Shown: positions 24,124 to 32,551 of the stretch, in pieces
How the letters are laid out: each line of letters opens with the position of its first letter
Numbering within the stretch: position 1 is the stretch's first letter
Assembly (NCBI GenBank): GCA_014378995.1
Contig: JACMMP010000121.1
Location: 1 to 43,746, forward strand
Length of the DNA: 43,746 nt
Source: Hyphomonadaceae bacterium
GTDB taxonomy: Bacteria; Pseudomonadota; Alphaproteobacteria; Caulobacterales; Aquidulcibacteraceae
Direction of reading: 5' to 3'
The notes under the pieces: generated by a model
What the model saw: only the letters and a program-made list of their open reading frames with translations
Database searches by the model: none
Told to the model about the DNA's origin: nothing
Position numbers and translations under genes: made by a program

Positions 24124-25292
24124 GGCTTTCTCCTTGCGCGGGAGGCGCGCGGTCCGGCGCGCCGCCTGACCTGCGCGCCCGCAGGTGCTGCGCTCGCGCC
24201 AGCTGGTTGAAGCCAGGATTTGGCTTCAAGATTCGCGATGACGGTGCGCCGATCGTAAACGGACTCACGCCCAGGCAACATGAGCGACGCTTCGTGCCGC
24301 GTCAGTGAAGCGGCGGCCGCAGCGATTTGCGCCACGCGGGTTTGCGCGGCCTCTGTTTGAATAGTGGCCGACTTCTGCGCGGAGGCGTCGTCCGCGCGGG
24401 CGGCGCCGGGCTGTAAGCGGAAACCGGCCGCGATGAACCCGCCGGCCGCGATCATGCCTAGAGAGACGCCGGCGAAAACCAGCACAAGCGTGAAAATGCC
24501 ATAGACCGGCGCCAGCGATAGATCGTTGGCGGCGCGCATGTCGGCCAACTGAAGGAGCCAAGGCTCCAGCATATTCAGGGCGAGCCCGAGCAACACGGTC
24601 GTCGCCAGCGGCGCGAACGCAAACGCCAAAGCCGCCCGTAGCCAGCCTTCGAACAAGCTTCTGGTGCTCTCAAAAAGCGCTAGCGCAATGAAGATCGGAC
24701 CGATGGCGAGCAAGAGGCCCAGCACTATTTTCGCGGCAAGCAATACGCCAAGGCTCGAAAACAAGAGAATGGTCGAAGACATCGTCAGCGCGAAGGCGCC
24801 GAAGCCCGCTCCGCCCAACAACGGCGACGCCGCCATCGGCGACTGCGCGGCGTAGCCTTCGGCGTGACCGCCAAGAAAATCGATGGTCTGCTGGAGGCCG
24901 TCGAACACATTGCCGCGAAACACCGAGCCTTCAGGCTGCACCGCGCCGAGCATGACGTCCGCCATCGCTTGCGGGCCATAGAATAGAAAATCGTACACCA
25001 GGCGTTGGTAGACGCTCCATTGCGTGGTGAGCGCCAGCACGATGCCAAGCTTCGCGGCGGTCAGCGCCAAGTCGCCAAGGCGCAGCGCGCTTTGGCCCAG
25101 CATGAGTCGATAGCCTATGATCGCAACGAAGATGACAAGCAGGCTCGTCAACAATCCCGAAAACTGACTCGACGGCTGAAACAGCGCCGAGTAGCCGCTG
25201 ACGACGAGACTTTGAATGTTGCAATCGACCACGCTAAGCAGCCCGCGCACCAGCGGATCGTCTGGGCCTGGCGCGGGGCAAAGCATGGCCAT
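24120..25292 (-). CDS. virB6: VirB6/TrbL-type polytopic channel protein
   Basis: This protein has 390 residues from the ATG at 25292, which shares its A with the virB4 stop (TAATG); the open frame extends 17 codons further into virB4 without an RBS. There are about six to seven hydrophobic segments (for example LLTSLLVIFVAIIGYRLMLG, SSTILLFSSLGVLLAAKIVL, GLLLAIGPIFIALALF). The motif KIVLGLLLAIGPIFIALALF with the conserved proline is typical of TrbL/VirB6. A soluble tail of about 90 residues, ending in a very basic patch (RRRAGPRASRARRKP), is longer than usual. It occupies the place where virB5 and virB6 would both be expected; no virB5 is present. Confidence 0.93.
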   Translation of the reverse strand: MAMLCPAPGPDDPLVRGLLSVVDCNIQSLVVSGYSALFQPSSQFSGLLTSLLVIFVAIIGYRLMLGQSALRLGDLALTAAKLGIVLALTTQWSVYQRLVYDFLFYGPQAMADVMLGAVQPEGSVFRGNVFDGLQQTIDFLGGHAEGYAAQSPMAASPLLGGAGFGAFALTMSSTILLFSSLGVLLAAKIVLGLLLAIGPIFIALALFESTRSLFEGWLRAALAFAFAPLATTVLLGLALNMLEPWLLQLADMRAANDLSLAPVYGIFTLVLVFAGVSLGMIAAGGFIAAGFRLQPGAARADDASAQKSATIQTEAAQTRVAQIAAAAASLTRHEASLMLPGRESVYDRRTVIANLEAKSWLQPAGASAAPAGAQVRRRAGPRASRARRKP

Positions 25293-27700
25293 TACGCCTG
25301 CTCCAGCAGACGCGGCAACCAGTCGCCCGGCGCGTCGCCCCATTTCTGGCGCAGCGCGTCGAGTTGGCGGACTGTGGATTCCCGGCCGGAAAGCACCGTC
25401 AGCAGCTCAGGCATGCCGGAGAGATTGAGACGTGCGACCACGCTGTCGGCGCCGTGCTTGATGAGGAAGCAACGGGCCGTGTCCGGCAACGTTCGGATCA
25501 GGTCGAATTCATGCCGCGTAAGACCAAAGCCGCCGCAATACTCACCCTCCTGCGCCTTTGGATTGACCATGAAAATTTGCGTCGCCGCCTGCTCGATGAT
25601 CGCGCTGGAGATGCGGCTCGACAGAGCATCCTGCGCGCTCTGCGTACAAAACCCAACGATCCCGTTGCGTTTGCGAAGCGTTTTTTCCCAATCCTTGATG
25701 CGCTGCACGAAGACGTCGTCGTCGAGCGCCTTCCAACCCTCATCGACCACGATGATCGTGGGCTCCCCGTCGAGCCGCTGTTCGACGCGATGAAAGAGAT
25801 ACATCATCGCCGGCGTCCGCAGCGCCGGATCGTCGAGGATTTGCGTCATGTCGAAGCCGATCGTGCGCTGATCGAGATCAACGCCGTCACTTGCGTTGTC
25901 GAACAACCAAGCAAACTCGCCGCCGCCGCACCATGGCGCGAGCCGCGCCGCCAGGTCGTTGGCCGTCGGCCGCTGAGAGCCGCGAAACAATTCGGCAAAG
26001 TATCGCAAGCGGCGAAATTCAACAGGCTGCGCGAAATTCGCGTCCACCGCCTCCGCGATCAGAGCGATTTCATCGGCAGAGAGCGTCTCCCCGTTCGAGC
26101 GCACCAGCTGTTGCGTCCACTCATTGAGGAAACGCCGATTAAGCTTCGTATCCGTAAGTAGCAGCGGGTTTAGAGATGACGGATGCCCAGGCCGCAACAC
26201 ATCGTAGCGTCCGCCGATGGCGCGCAAGAAAATCTCCGCGCCGCGATCCTTATCGAAGTACACGATGCGCGGCTTGATCTTCTGCGCCTGCGCCAACAGA
26301 AATCCGAGAACCACCGTCTTGCCCGAGCCGGACGGCCCGATGATTGTGAAATTGCCGAGGTCACCGTGATGGAAATTAAAATAGTACGGCCCCGCCGAAG
26401 TCGTTTCGAGAACCGTTATGGCGGGCCCCCAATGATTGTCCTCGGGCTCTCCGATTGGAAAGTTATGGCCGCTGGCTAGACTTGAAAAGTTGCTCGTGGA
26501 GATCAAAGCGCGGCGGGCGATGTCGCGGAAATTTCCGGGAAACTGCGCCCAGAATGACGCCTCCAGGTTTGTATCTTCGCGAACAGCGATGACGCCTAGT
26601 TCTGTAAAGGCCGATTGCACGTCGGCCGCCGCCTCGTTCAATTCATCGAGCCGATCGGCCTTCACGGCCACCGTAAGGTGATGCTCGCCAAACGCCGCGC
26701 GTCCGGCGGCGACATCGTCCTTAGCCACGAGCAGGTCATGGCGAAGGCTGAGCGCATCGTCCTCGGCCGAGCGCATGCGGCGCGCCGCCAGATTCATGCG
26801 GTCTAGCGCCATCTGCCTGTCGACGAACGCAAAGCTCTCCGTCAGCACCATTTCCCGCGGCAACCGCAGTAGATCGTCCAGAATGCCGGGAGACGTATGT
26901 CCCGGATAATCCTTGACCGAGAGCATGGCCCCAAAGGTTCGCTTCGCATCGCCAATGGCGGAAAGTTCGAACGCATCCGCGCCGAAGCTGATCCGGCGAT
27001 AGGGCAGCGCCAGGCCAAGATCGCCCGCCGGCGGCCGAACGATCCGGTCTTCCCCGTTAAAGAGCTGTGACAGGAAAGCTAGGGGCTCCGATACCGGGCC
27101 GTGCAGGCTCGCGCGCATCGCAAGTAATTCCGCGCCGTACTGGCTCAACGCCGCAACCATCGCATTGCGCGCCGCATTCAGCGCGCTCAGTTCGCGCGCC
27201 CGCGCGGCGGCCGTTTCGTGCTGATCGCTGGCGCCGCGGAATGTCCGAACCAAGCCATCAAGCAGCCCCACCTTGCCGCCAAGCGGGCGACGTATCAGCG
27301 TCAGATAGAGATCATTGACGTAAAGCTTCCTTGCGCCGAGCCGGCGTCGCCAGGCATTGTCGAGCTCCTGGCTGAACGCGTCGTCGAACACCCCGGTATG
27401 CTCGGCCTGCACGCAACGGCGGACGACGTGATGATAGATGGCGAAGCGCGGATCGGCGAGCGACCGCAGCATCGTCTCACGAACCGATTTCCGGTAATTG
27501 AGTTCGTCCGTGTCGGCTGTTTCGAACGGCAGTCCGCGCAGCCGTAGCGTTTGCATCAAGCGCCCGTCGCGCGTCTCGATCGTCGAATCATCGATCAGCC
27601 GCGCGTATGGCAGTCGCGCGCCCGCCGGCTTTTCGCGACGTGGGTCGGGGCGTTTTGACGTCGGCATCCTCATGGGGCGCTCGCTTGAGCTAGGGCGCAT
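25292..27700 (-). CDS. virB4: VirB4-type secretion ATPase
   Basis: This is an 802-residue CagE/TrbE/VirB4 ATPase, the largest motor of the channel. Walker A is at about 455-462 (GPSGSGKT) and Walker B at about 648-654 (TIIVVDEGW). The N-terminal CagE domain includes YRKSVRETMLRSLADPRFAI and AQFPGNFRDIARRALISTSN, both well-known VirB4 phrases. The ATG at 27700 overlaps the virB3 stop by 11 nt and has no good RBS; ATGs at 27673 or 27667 may be used instead. It ends with the one-base overlap with virB6. All catalytic motifs are intact. Confidence 0.95.
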   Translation of the reverse strand: MRPSSSERPMRMPTSKRPDPRREKPAGARLPYARLIDDSTIETRDGRLMQTLRLRGLPFETADTDELNYRKSVRETMLRSLADPRFAIYHHVVRRCVQAEHTGVFDDAFSQELDNAWRRRLGARKLYVNDLYLTLIRRPLGGKVGLLDGLVRTFRGASDQHETAAARARELSALNAARNAMVAALSQYGAELLAMRASLHGPVSEPLAFLSQLFNGEDRIVRPPAGDLGLALPYRRISFGADAFELSAIGDAKRTFGAMLSVKDYPGHTSPGILDDLLRLPREMVLTESFAFVDRQMALDRMNLAARRMRSAEDDALSLRHDLLVAKDDVAAGRAAFGEHHLTVAVKADRLDELNEAAADVQSAFTELGVIAVREDTNLEASFWAQFPGNFRDIARRALISTSNFSSLASGHNFPIGEPEDNHWGPAITVLETTSAGPYYFNFHHGDLGNFTIIGPSGSGKTVVLGFLLAQAQKIKPRIVYFDKDRGAEIFLRAIGGRYDVLRPGHPSSLNPLLLTDTKLNRRFLNEWTQQLVRSNGETLSADEIALIAEAVDANFAQPVEFRRLRYFAELFRGSQRPTANDLAARLAPWCGGGEFAWLFDNASDGVDLDQRTIGFDMTQILDDPALRTPAMMYLFHRVEQRLDGEPTIIVVDEGWKALDDDVFVQRIKDWEKTLRKRNGIVGFCTQSAQDALSSRISSAIIEQAATQIFMVNPKAQEGEYCGGFGLTRHEFDLIRTLPDTARCFLIKHGADSVVARLNLSGMPELLTVLSGRESTVRQLDALRQKWGDAPGDWLPRLLEQA

Positions 27701-27974
27701 ACGAGTTGCAGCGCCAAAAAGAGAAGTTTGGGACGCGTGGGCAACGCGTCATGCGCGTCAGCCAAAGGTCGAAAAAACGCGGCTCGCGCAGGCAACCGAG
27801 ATAGCCGACGGCATGTGCGATCAGCGCAAACACAATCACCCAAAACGAGCGGGTGATGAGAAAGAGCTCCACGGTCACAATCGCGTTCATAACGAAGTAC
27901 GCGTAAGTCACACCGCCGAACATTTGCGGCCGGGTGAGCGCATTGAACACGGGATCGCGAGCCAGTTGCGCCAT
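27690..27974 (-). CDS. virB3: VirB3-type inner membrane protein
   Basis: This 94-residue protein has the VirB3 opening (ARDPVFNALTRPQMFGGVTY) and two close membrane segments (AYFVMNAIVTVELFLI and VIVFALIAHAVGYLGCL), ending with REPRFFDLWLTR, which is typical of the family. It works with VirB4 in pilus biogenesis. Its ATG lies 4 nt after the virB2 stop. Confidence 0.92.
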   Translation of the reverse strand: MAQLARDPVFNALTRPQMFGGVTYAYFVMNAIVTVELFLITRSFWVIVFALIAHAVGYLGCLREPRFFDLWLTRMTRCPRVPNFSFWRCNSYAP

Positions 27975-27978
27975 GTGC

Positions 27979-28308
27979 TCAGAACCCCTGGCTAATCGAA
28001 CGGATGCCGCCGACGATGGTCGCCGCGCCGAAGACGACGAAGGCGCCCAGGATCACCACTGCGCCGCGGCGCCAGTCCACTCGCCCGGTCAACATCATGA
28101 GGCCGGTGGCGGCGACGGCGATGACCGCGAGTGCGGTGGCGACATTTCCGAGCAGTGTGCCTTGCAGCCAGTTCACCGCGTTGAGAATGACATTGGAGCC
28201 TGCTGGATCGAACTGAACAGATTGCGCGAGCGCTGCACCAGGTGCCGCCAAGCACAGCCAGAAGAGCCCGATTTTCGCGGCGGCTAGCGCATCGTCTTTG
28301 CGGTTCAT
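27979..28308 (-). CDS. virB2: VirB2-type major pilin
   Basis: This protein has 109 residues from the ATG at 28308, which is preceded by AAGGGAAG at 4 nt. A long signal peptide (cleavage near AALAQ at residue 28) is followed by two hydrophobic helices (about 53-74 and 82-101) joined by the short basic loop TGRVDWRRG, the classic VirB2 pilin layout. The mature size is about 80 residues. The open frame continues upstream into virB1, but that part is basic shadow sequence. It lies 14 nt after virB1. Confidence 0.9.
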   Translation of the reverse strand: MNRKDDALAAAKIGLFWLCLAAPGAALAQSVQFDPAGSNVILNAVNWLQGTLLGNVATALAVIAVAATGLMMLTGRVDWRRGAVVILGAFVVFGAATIVGGIRSISQGF

Positions 28309-28322
28309 GTGACTTCCCTTTG

Positions 28323-28889
28323 TCAAGGCGCTACGCGTTCGCTCAAGCGCTGCAGCACGGCGGCGACGTAAGCGCGTGTTTCCGGATAAGGCGGCACGCC
28401 GCGATAGCGATCCACGGCGGCTGGGCCGGCATTGTAGGCCGCGAGCGCAAGCGTGATGTCGCCATCGTAGCGGGCGAGCATGTCGCGCAGATATTGCGCG
28501 CCCCCGCGAAAATTTTCCGACGTATCGTAGGGATCGACTCCCAGGTCGCGCGCGGTGGCGGGCATGAGCTGCATTTCCCCGATCGCGCCGGCGGGCGACA
28601 CGACGCGCGGACGCAGCCGCGATTCCTGCCACGCGACAGCCTCGATCAGCGCCGCGCTAAGCTCCGCTCTCTCCGCGGCATTCGTGAGCGCGTCCATCGT
28701 CGATGACGACGGCGGCGAGCGGTGCGCGCTTGGAGGCGTCGCCCGCACCAGCGGGACGACCCTTTCACCTATATAGACCGCGGGACCATCGTGACGCGTA
28801 ACCGCGCCATCGACGCCAAGCTCCAACACCTGGGCATGAGCCGCCCCGACCACCACGAACACGGCAATGATCGCGCTGATAAAACGCAT
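28323..28889 (-). CDS. virB1: VirB1-type lytic transglycosylase
   Basis: This protein has 188 residues from the ATG at 28889, which opens a signal peptide (MRFISAIIAVFVVVGAAHAQ); an upstream in-frame start would add a charged extension. The SLT domain has the catalytic glutamate E89 in LIEAVAWQES, then SPAGAIGEMQLMPATARDLG, DPYDTSENFRGGAQYLRDML and LALAAYNAGPAAVDRY, the full family signature. It opens peptidoglycan for the secretion channel. It is the first gene of the operon, so the promoter should lie in 28890-29150. Confidence 0.93.
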   Translation of the reverse strand: MRFISAIIAVFVVVGAAHAQVLELGVDGAVTRHDGPAVYIGERVVPLVRATPPSAHRSPPSSSTMDALTNAAERAELSAALIEAVAWQESRLRPRVVSPAGAIGEMQLMPATARDLGVDPYDTSENFRGGAQYLRDMLARYDGDITLALAAYNAGPAAVDRYRGVPPYPETRAYVAAVLQRLSERVAP

Positions 28890-29341
28890 CGGCGACACCC
28901 CGCGCCGAACATAAGTTCGGTTCCACCCTAGAGACGGGCGTTTCAGGTGCAGGCAGACCTCCACCTGAAATGAAATACGAGAAATCGCTGAGGTCGGATT
29001 GGACCAGGTTCAAAATTATCGAGCGGAAACGCGAAGTCCGCATGATAGGCGACCGCGCGGAACCTCCCGATCAGATTGAAAACGCCGGATTCGATCCAAA
29101 CGAAGGCTGAGCGACGTCTTTGGGCCAGGGATGCCCGGGTCGCCACAATCCCCGGAGCGGCAGTCGCGCTCCAATTTGACCGTTCGCGCCCTCTGGACGC
29201 GACCTCACGTTCATCGCCGAATGACAGTTATTAGGGCTGTCGGGCTAACCTAGGCAACGGCGGCTTACGTTGCGCCAACATTGCCCCTCTCTCCGTCGTG
29301 GTTAGTGTAGCGCTGCCCTCGCACCCTCCAAGGCTCCCTGT
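28890..29341. other. Intergenic region upstream of the virB operon, with partial repeat copy (F)
   Basis: This 450-bp space separates the virB operon from the divergent carboxylesterase. From about 29156 to 29229 it carries GCAGTCGCGCTCCAATTTGACCG (shared with repeat D/C text) and ends with TCATCGCCGAATGACAGTTA, resembling the dispersed repeat. I could not identify a convincing promoter. Confidence 0.4.
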
Positions 29342-31093
29342 ATGAAGCGGTTTTCCGTACTGTTTGCTCTTGCTCTCGCCGCTTGCTTGGGCGCCGCTGA
29401 GCCAGAAGCGTCTGCTGACGATGCAGCCCCTGTTGTGCGCACAGTTTCGACGGGCTCACTTTCAGGCCGCACTTCAGAAGGCGTCCACATCTGGCGCGCC
29501 GTCCCCTTTGCGGCGGCGCCCGTTGGCGCCTTGCGCTGGCGCGCTCCGCGTCCACCCGAGCCGTGGGCGGGCGTTCGCGATGCTGCCCGGCCTTCACCCT
29601 GGTGTCCCCAAATCTTGTCTGCACTAGACGGCGTGAACCAGTCTCGCTGGGGTGAACTCGCGGGGCAAGAGGATTGCCTTTTTCTTGATGTCTATGCGCC
29701 TGCAATGGCAGCTTCCGCCGCCGCCCAAGCGCGTCTCCCTGTGATGATGTGGATCCATGGTGGTTCAAATGTTTGGGGGCGCGCTGAGCAGTACAACGCC
29801 TCCGAGCTCTCTCGACGTCACAATGTCATTGTCGTGGTGGTGCAATATCGTTTGGGTCCGCTGGGTTGGTTCGCACACCCCGCTTTGCGCGAAGGTGGCG
29901 AACTCTCGGAGGATGCCTCGCCCAATTTCGGAACGCTCGACAACATCCGCGCGCTCGAATGGATTCGAGATGAGATTGCAGCCTTCGGTGGCGACCCAAA
30001 CCTCATTACCATTTTCGGCGAAAGCGCTGGCGGCCAAAACGTCGCTGCTCTCCTGGCAAGCCCCCGCGCAAGCGGCCTCTTTCATCGCGCCATCGTTCAG
30101 TCAGGGTCGTTTGACACCACCCCGCTGGCGGAAGCGGAGGGCTTGGACTCAAACGCACGTTCGGATTCTGGAATCGCCGTCGCGGCACGCATGCTTGCAG
30201 ACGGTAACGTCACAGGCCAAGCGCTTCGCTATGTCCCGCTAGAAGCGATCTTCGCGAGCTATGATACGTCGCGCGGTGCGTTCGATCCGCCGCGAGTCAT
30301 CGCCGACGGCATCGTTTTGCCCGCTGGCGGTATCGAAGCAGTGCTTGGCAACGCCGAGACCTATAACGACGTGCCGGTCATGCTTGGAAGCAATCGCGAC
30401 GAGACCAAGCTCTTCAATGCTCTCAACCCCGAATTGACGCGCCGTGTTCTGTGGGTGTTTCCCCAAGCTCGCGATCCCGATCTCTATGATGCGTTCTCAA
30501 ACTACCAGAGCCGCATGTGGCGAGCATCCGCGGTGGACGATCCTGCTGAATTGATGTGGGCCGCGGGCAATCCCTCCATCTACACCTATCGTTTTGACTG
30601 GGATGATCAGGGGAAAATCCTCTTTACAGATCTGGGGCAACTCTTGGGCGCTGCGCACTCCATGGAAATTCCGTTCGTGTTCGGTCATTTCAGGCTACTG
30701 GGCAGCTTTGATCGTTTCGCGTTTACGCGCGCCAACAGGGACGAGCGCCTCGAACTGTCGGCCGCAATGATGAGCTATTGGGTGAACTTCGCCAGAACCG
30801 GCGCACCCGGTCGCGGCGTGGATGGCAGTTTGCCGGAATGGAACGCCGCTCGTTCCGCCGCTGGCGACGCCGCCATCATGATCCTCGATGCCGCTTCCGA
30901 CGGCGGCATCCGTATCGCCGACGATGTGGAGACGCCACAGCGGATTGTTAGAGATCTTTTCAGTGATCCCCGGTTGGGGACTGATGCAGAACGATGCCGG
31001 GTCTTTAGGGCAACAGAGCGCTGGAATCCCGAATTGGTCGGGATGGACGGAGCCCGATGCGCAGGCGCAGAAGGGGTGCTTGCAACGCAGTAG
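29342..31093 (+). CDS. Type B carboxylesterase, probable lipoprotein
   Basis: This is a 583-residue alpha/beta hydrolase of the carboxylesterase/cholinesterase family. The N-terminus MKRFSVLFALALAACLGA has a lipobox cysteine at position 15. Family landmarks are FAAAPVGALRWRAPRPPEPW, EDCLFLDVYAP, the oxyanion loop WIHGGSN, and the nucleophile S228 in GESAGGQNVAALL. The acid is E354 (GSNRDETKLF) and the histidine is H439 (GAAHSMEIPFVFGHF), so the triad is complete. It hydrolyses esters, probably in the periplasm; the substrate is not predictable. It is followed by a region with few genes and seems monocistronic. Confidence 0.93.
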   Translation: MKRFSVLFALALAACLGAAEPEASADDAAPVVRTVSTGSLSGRTSEGVHIWRAVPFAAAPVGALRWRAPRPPEPWAGVRDAARPSPWCPQILSALDGVNQSRWGELAGQEDCLFLDVYAPAMAASAAAQARLPVMMWIHGGSNVWGRAEQYNASELSRRHNVIVVVVQYRLGPLGWFAHPALREGGELSEDASPNFGTLDNIRALEWIRDEIAAFGGDPNLITIFGESAGGQNVAALLASPRASGLFHRAIVQSGSFDTTPLAEAEGLDSNARSDSGIAVAARMLADGNVTGQALRYVPLEAIFASYDTSRGAFDPPRVIADGIVLPAGGIEAVLGNAETYNDVPVMLGSNRDETKLFNALNPELTRRVLWVFPQARDPDLYDAFSNYQSRMWRASAVDDPAELMWAAGNPSIYTYRFDWDDQGKILFTDLGQLLGAAHSMEIPFVFGHFRLLGSFDRFAFTRANRDERLELSAAMMSYWVNFARTGAPGRGVDGSLPEWNAARSAAGDAAIMILDAASDGGIRIADDVETPQRIVRDLFSDPRLGTDAERCRVFRATERWNPELVGMDGARCAGAEGVLATQ

Positions 31094-31718
31094 GTCACCA
31101 TCAATGCCACATGATGGATGAGCGACTGGCAAGTCGCGACGTTGCGCCGATTTTGCCGAATGACCTAGCTCTGGTGGATGCTCTTGAGTGCGCCTCATGG
31201 GCTTCAGTGGCGGCACGGCGGCCGCGCAAGAGAAGCTCGTGAGAGGTTCTAAACTGAGAGGTCGGTGGTGCGGCCTCGATCGGTCTTTGATGCTAAATCA
31301 GACTGTTTGAGTTCACGCAGCTGATACAAGCTGCTCTCGATCGCTGAAGCCAAACTGGGACAAGTCTGCTCGTGGACTACGGTGTGAACTGAACCATCGG
31401 CCAACGGCTGATTAGGGCCAATCTCAGTCGTCACGACAAAAACCTACGAACGGCCGGAATGCAGGGTCAATCCTGTCACTCGTTGGTGTCTCAAAAATCC
31501 CACAAACGGTCGTTCGCCGCGCGACGATGCAAAGCGGACGTTGAAAGGCATCACGACGCTTGACGCTTCAGTCGTCATCCCAGCTGTTCCGAAACATTAG
31601 AGCGCCGGATGGATGATGAGGCGCTTTCGAACGGATCGTGCGACTGAAATCAGCATCCGCGTCATCCCGGTAACTGACGAGCGCAATACGATACACCAAA
31701 GCAAGCACGGAGCGGAGA
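31094..31718. other. Gene-poor region at the left edge of the accessory block
   Basis: 625 bp with one weak small ORF (31249-31434, listed separately). Text near 31505-31550, ending in TGCAAAGCGGACG, recurs in shorter form near 34970 (TGCAAAGCGGACGGC) and may be another short repeat. There is no tRNA and no transposase family motif. Confidence 0.4.
31249..31434 (-). CDS. Possible small hypothetical protein
   Basis: A 61-codon frame from a GTG at 31434 encodes a polar peptide with one cysteine (VHEQTCPSLASAIESSLYQL). There is no RBS of note, no signal peptide and no family. It is listed only because the gap around it is otherwise empty. Confidence 0.25.
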   Translation of the reverse strand: MTTEIGPNQPLADGSVHTVVHEQTCPSLASAIESSLYQLRELKQSDLASKTDRGRTTDLSV

Positions 31719-32351
31719 TCATTCGTGCTTCAGCAGACCCGCAAAGGATTCGATGTGCCCCGAGCAGTGCTCGGTGAATTGTAAGACGCTTCCCATGAGC
31801 GCCGTCTCGTCGCTCTTGGCGAAGGAAGCCTCGTCAAAGGTATCAACGACTTGCTGAATATAGACCGCCATCAAGGGAGTGTGTGCGCGAGGACCACCGC
31901 TCGCTGCGAAAGCGTTGCGCAGTCGCGACTTCATTTTGGTAACGCGTGCGCAAACTTCGGGCACATCAACACCCTCAGCCACCAGCTGTTTTGCGATATC
32001 ACCCATACCAACGGCGATGTTGAGCAGGCCTACAAACGCTGCGACCTCGCGGCGAAGCACTCTCTCATCTGAGCGGCGATCTGCTTTGTTGGCGCGGCCG
32101 TTCTCATAGACGGCGACTGCCAGCGCAGCGCATAAGGCCAGCAAGGACAGCAGACCTTGGTTTGCTTCGAGCCACGGCAGAAGGGGGGAAGGTAATACTT
32201 CGCGACTCGGGATATCTGCATCCGAGCCAATTTGCGCCTCTTCGGTTTGTAGCGCTGAGGCCTCTGGAACCGCTGGAGCGGGTCGCGCACTGCCGAGCGC
32301 AAACAAGAAAACAGCGACGACGAAGATGATGATTGTTCGCATCACGGCCAT
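31719..32351 (-). CDS. Hypothetical exported or membrane-anchored protein
   Basis: This 210-residue protein has an N-terminal hydrophobic segment (MRTIIIFVVAVFLFALGSA) that may be a signal peptide, a second span at about 68-83 (LLSLLALCAALAVAVY), then a mostly helical soluble domain (RRSDERVLRREVAAFVGLLN to the end). The order suggests a protein with an N-terminal periplasmic loop and a cytoplasmic helical tail of about 120 residues. No family is recognised. It is divergent from the nuclease-like gene across 200 bp and so may share its control region. Confidence 0.6.
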   Translation of the reverse strand: MAVMRTIIIFVVAVFLFALGSARPAPAVPEASALQTEEAQIGSDADIPSREVLPSPLLPWLEANQGLLSLLALCAALAVAVYENGRANKADRRSDERVLRREVAAFVGLLNIAVGMGDIAKQLVAEGVDVPEVCARVTKMKSRLRNAFAASGGPRAHTPLMAVYIQQVVDTFDEASFAKSDETALMGSVLQFTEHCSGHIESFAGLLKHE

Positions 32352-32551
32352 TCCCGAACGATCCTATATCGGCTCGACCTTTCACCACAGATCCACCGGC
32401 TTCGGCACGTTTAATCCCAGTTGCAGACATTCGCAGACGATTGCCGGTATTGATTCCGTCATTGCGCTTGAATGTGTACTAACGGTGCGGATATCGCCTT
32501 TCAATTCTTGTTCAGCTGGCGGGAGGCGTCGGCCGATTGCAGCGTAGGCTA

